Assembly (NCBI GenBank): GCA_023145535.1
Contig: JAGLDQ010000254.1
Location: 1-7,790, forward strand
DNA length: 7,790 nucleotides
DNA from: Cocleimonas sp.
Lineage (GTDB): Bacteria; Pseudomonadota; Gammaproteobacteria; Thiotrichales; Thiotrichaceae
Reading direction: 5' to 3'
Below, piece by piece: positions 5,380-7,790 of the stretch (the stretch's first letter is position 1; each line of letters begins with the position of its first letter). A program made the translations under genes and the position numbers. Below the pieces are notes generated by a model. The model worked only from the letters and a program-made list of their open reading frames with translations, was not told the origin of the DNA and did no database searches.

Positions 5380-6990
5380 CTAAAAAACACCGCCAATATC
5401 AGGTGCTTCCCACACGGCTCGTTGCCCATCAGCATAAGGGTTATCGGACTGACAACCTTTTGGATAGTTTTTTTCAGGATTAAGAAAGCGCCGCACAATA
5501 TCTTTTGCACAAGACACATTGTACAAAACGGCATGACCCGATGCTTGAAATTCATGGTATTCACTATTAGGCAAACGGGTTGCAACGGCTTTGCTCCATT
5601 TCACGGGGGTGGCACTATCTAATTGCCCTGCTAGTATTAACGTTGGCTTATCTGAGACCACAGGTTGGTGAAAATTATCATGACTCTCTTCTTTCCCCCA
5701 AATATTACAAAAATCATCATCAAGAGCCGCCAATTGCCAACGTCTTAGTGTAGGATAATATAAGTATTTTTCATTGATATTAGTGACATAGGCTTGCTTG
5801 TTTTTTATTTCATTTTCATTACACTCAACCTCCATATAAACAGGATTACTAAACGTTTCGTCGAGCATCATATCCAATGAACCTTGGGCTAGATATTGCA
5901 GTGCATCACGACTGCCTGCATGGAATGATTGAATAACATTAGGCACCGTTACCGCACTATTAATATCATAACCTGCGTCATAGAGTAGGGAAAAAAAGCG
6001 TGAGGGTGTCATGACAAACGTAACAGGCTGTTTATTATAGTCTAAAGTCAGCGTGATGGGTTTATCTCGTAAGCGGCGCAGAATCGTATAAAGTTTTTTG
6101 TGTAATTCTGAATATTGCAAGGCGCAGGTAGGTTCATCTTCACAGGCTTTAATCATCCCTTCTACCGCACTGAGATAAAGGTCTGGCATCGTCTCTTCGC
6201 CATCAATCTCTTGCGGATAGACGGAGTCTAATATCATTGATGCAACCTGATTAGGATAGCGGCGCGCTACCTCTAATGCTAAACGTGTGCCATAAGATGT
6301 ACCGTATAAATGCCATGATTTAATTTTTAATAAGTCAGCCAAATCCGCTATATCATGAGCACCTCTAATGGTACCAAGATGCCGCAATGCGCTTAGCTTC
6401 GGTTTATCTTCAGCAAGTCGTCGATAACACTGTTGCAGTATCGAATACCCTATTTTTGCTTCTTTTTCAGGCTCTAGATTACGCGCAAGTACTTTCAAGG
6501 AGTCCTGAAAAAAATTCTCGCAATGCAAAGATGGCTGGCTCAGACCTGTGCCTCTTGAATCATATAAAACAATATCATGCTGCCAATTATTTTTTTCGAT
6601 TGTTGGTAACCAAAATTTATTAATTGCGTCCTGATCAAGCCATGCAGAAGCCCCTGGCCCACCTGAAATATTAAGCACAGGATGCTTGCTATTGCGCCAT
6701 AAAGAATCACGCACAATAACCACGGGAAGACGAAAAAGTGAATCCCCCTGTTCTTCTCTAGTACTCAGATAACCACATTCAACACGCTTAATTTTAAAGC
6801 CAAAGAACCATGCATTCGGTCGAAACCCTTGGGGAAAATAGGAAGATTCAAACCAGCATTCAGCAGGCTCATAGCGAGCGCCACTGGCTAACTCATTTTG
6901 CGTATTTTTTAACAAATAGGGATAACTTACGGTTGCAACGAACAGTAAGACAAGGAGTACAATAACAAGAACGGATAATAATTTTTCCAT
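5380..6990 (-). CDS. Membrane-anchored alpha/beta hydrolase, S33 / TAP-like peptidase
   Basis: This 536-residue protein resembles alpha/beta-hydrolase peptidases of the S33 family with a TAP-like C-terminal domain (prolyl and tripeptidyl aminopeptidases). Residues 4-27 form one hydrophobic helix with a lysine before it and no obvious lipobox, so it is probably an uncleaved anchor or signal with the enzyme in the periplasm. The oxyanion-hole motif SGGPGAS is at 109-115 and DSRGTGLS at 144-151. The nucleophile elbow is GTSYG with Ser232. The other triad candidates are Asp458 (AGQLDSATP) and His486 (ASGHAVL), so catalysis looks intact. It has ten cysteines, mostly in the mature part, consistent with disulfides. 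The ATG shares one base with the stop of the upstream aminopeptidase gene (TAATG) and has no clear SD, suggesting coupled translation. The substrate is unknown; an esterase is an alternative. Confidence 0.85.
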   Translation of the reverse strand: MEKLLSVLVIVLLVLLFVATVSYPYLLKNTQNELASGARYEPAECWFESSYFPQGFRPNAWFFGFKIKRVECGYLSTREEQGDSLFRLPVVIVRDSLWRNSKHPVLNISGGPGASAWLDQDAINKFWLPTIEKNNWQHDIVLYDSRGTGLSQPSLHCENFFQDSLKVLARNLEPEKEAKIGYSILQQCYRRLAEDKPKLSALRHLGTIRGAHDIADLADLLKIKSWHLYGTSYGTRLALEVARRYPNQVASMILDSVYPQEIDGEETMPDLYLSAVEGMIKACEDEPTCALQYSELHKKLYTILRRLRDKPITLTLDYNKQPVTFVMTPSRFFSLLYDAGYDINSAVTVPNVIQSFHAGSRDALQYLAQGSLDMMLDETFSNPVYMEVECNENEIKNKQAYVTNINEKYLYYPTLRRWQLAALDDDFCNIWGKEESHDNFHQPVVSDKPTLILAGQLDSATPVKWSKAVATRLPNSEYHEFQASGHAVLYNVSCAKDIVRRFLNPEKNYPKGCQSDNPYADGQRAVWEAPDIGGVF

Positions 6991-7790
6991 TAGCCAGACG
7001 GTAATGGAGACGCATATTTATTTTCCAGTAATTGGAAAACGGCCAATAACCCCATTGCTTCTCCCCCTTTAGGACGACCAACACGATGACGGTTATTCCA
7101 CGCCATCATATCAAAGTGCACCCATTGTGTGTGTTTATCAATAAATTCGTTAAGATATAAAGCAGCTGTAATCGCACCACCGAAACCCTGCGGTGAGCTA
7201 TTCAACAAATCCGCGATATCACTGTCTAAATAATTGCGGTATGGCTGATGCATTGGTAATTGCCAGACCAATTCATCAACTTGTGCAGATGCCTGATTAA
7301 TGTCGGCGGTTAAGGTGTCATTATTCGTGAAAAATGCAGGTATTTCAGTGCCGACCGCAACACGCGCAGCGCCTGTCAGCGTGGCAAAATCAATGATTAA
7401 ATCAGGATTACTTTCACCTGCTTTCGTTAGCGCATCACATAAAACCAGCCGACCTTCTGCATCGGTATTGTCTATTTCCACCGTTTTTCCTGCGCGTGTT
7501 TGCAAGACATCCCCTGGACGAAATGAATCACTAGAAATCGCATTATCCGCCGCCGAAACCAAGACCTCCATGCGAATTGGCAATTCAAGCGCCATTATTA
7601 ATTGTGCCAACCCCAAAACATGCGCTGCACCGCCCATATCCTTTTTCATAAAGCGCATAAATTGCGACGGCTTTAAATCTAATCCGCCCGTATCAAAACA
7701 AACGCCCTTACCCACTAAGCTCACTTTTGGATGCGACTTATCCCCCCATTTCAAACAAATCAAACGTGGCTCATGTTTGCTTGCACGCCC
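6990..7790 (-). CDS. Leucyl aminopeptidase family protein (M17), C-terminal part (cut by window edge)
   Basis: This is a cytosolic metallo-aminopeptidase that removes N-terminal residues from peptides using two metal ions. The frame stays open to the right edge, giving 266 visible residues; M17 enzymes usually have about 450-500, so the N-terminal domain is outside the window. Counting from the first visible codon, K28 and D33 (VGKGVCFDTGG), D51 (MKKDMGGAA), and D110 and E112 (NTDAEGRL) match the metal ligands of E. coli PepA in identity and spacing. K40 and R114 match its catalytic Lys and Arg. The wording (FDTGGLDLKP, KKDMGGAA, SAADNAISSDSFRPGDV) fits the shorter 'leucyl aminopeptidase family' branch better than classical PepA, so I give no symbol. 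No signal peptide can be judged. The stop overlaps the hydrolase ATG by 1 nt. Confidence 0.93.
   Translation of the reverse strand, partial: GRASKHEPRLICLKWGDKSHPKVSLVGKGVCFDTGGLDLKPSQFMRFMKKDMGGAAHVLGLAQLIMALELPIRMEVLVSAADNAISSDSFRPGDVLQTRAGKTVEIDNTDAEGRLVLCDALTKAGESNPDLIIDFATLTGAARVAVGTEIPAFFTNNDTLTADINQASAQVDELVWQLPMHQPYRNYLDSDIADLLNSSPQGFGGAITAALYLNEFIDKHTQWVHFDMMAWNNRHRVGRPKGGEAMGLLAVFQLLENKYASPLPSG

Noticed and set aside
5367..5622. Short frames on both strands at the 3' end of the hydrolase gene
   Set aside because: They are out of frame with or antisense to the conserved catalytic C-terminal part of the hydrolase, and no domain is visible.
6387..6623. Plus-strand open frame of 78 codons
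   Set aside because: Antisense to the hydrolase region between the DSRGTG motif and the nucleophile elbow; no recognisable product.
6893..7084. Minus-strand frame spanning the aminopeptidase/hydrolase junction
   Set aside because: It is an alternative frame overlapping both real genes, which join cleanly by a TAATG overlap.
7761..7763. TTG at 7763 as the start of the aminopeptidase gene
   Set aside because: The frame stays open to the window edge and the nine upstream codons (GRASKHEPR) fit the M17 family; the gene is cut by the edge, not started here.

Overview
The window comes from a bacterial chromosome, most likely a gammaproteobacterium of moderate GC (low-to-mid 40s percent by eye). 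The subunit sequences resemble complex I of gamma- and betaproteobacteria, and nuoC and nuoD are separate genes rather than the fused nuoCD of E. coli. A finer placement (Thiotrichales- or Legionellales-like) is only a guess. Every gene lies on the minus strand, so transcription runs from high to low coordinates.

Positions 1-4901 hold the front of a respiratory complex I operon in the canonical order nuoA-B-C-D-E-F-G, read leftwards; nuoG runs off the left edge. The genes overlap or lie within a few bases of each other (nuoA/nuoB 10 nt overlap, nuoB/nuoC abutting, nuoC/nuoD 1 nt, nuoD/nuoE 4 nt, nuoE/nuoF 5 nt gap, nuoF/nuoG 4 nt gap), which implies one polycistronic message with translational coupling. 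NuoE, NuoF and NuoG form the NADH-oxidising arm (FMN and Fe-S clusters). NuoB, NuoC and NuoD carry electrons to the quinone site, and NuoA anchors the arm in the membrane. All visible cofactor ligands are present. The long nuoB reading frame over-extends at its 5' end: the start best supported by a Shine-Dalgarno is the GTG at 4548, giving 164 residues.

Positions 4902-5379 are an AT-rich spacer of 478 nt with no gene found. It contains a possible hairpin terminator for the upstream unit, candidate sigma-70 promoters facing nuoA, and a 9-bp inverted repeat just ahead of nuoA.

Positions 5380-7790 hold a second, tightly coupled pair. The 3' part of an M17 leucyl-aminopeptidase-type gene is cut by the right edge. 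It is followed, with a 1-nt stop/start overlap, by a 536-residue membrane-anchored alpha/beta hydrolase of the S33/TAP-like peptidase type. Together they look like peptide-degrading enzymes acting on opposite sides of the inner membrane.

I did not find a clearly new biological system here. The complex I operon is conventional. The least explained parts are the peptidase pair and the nuoA leader.
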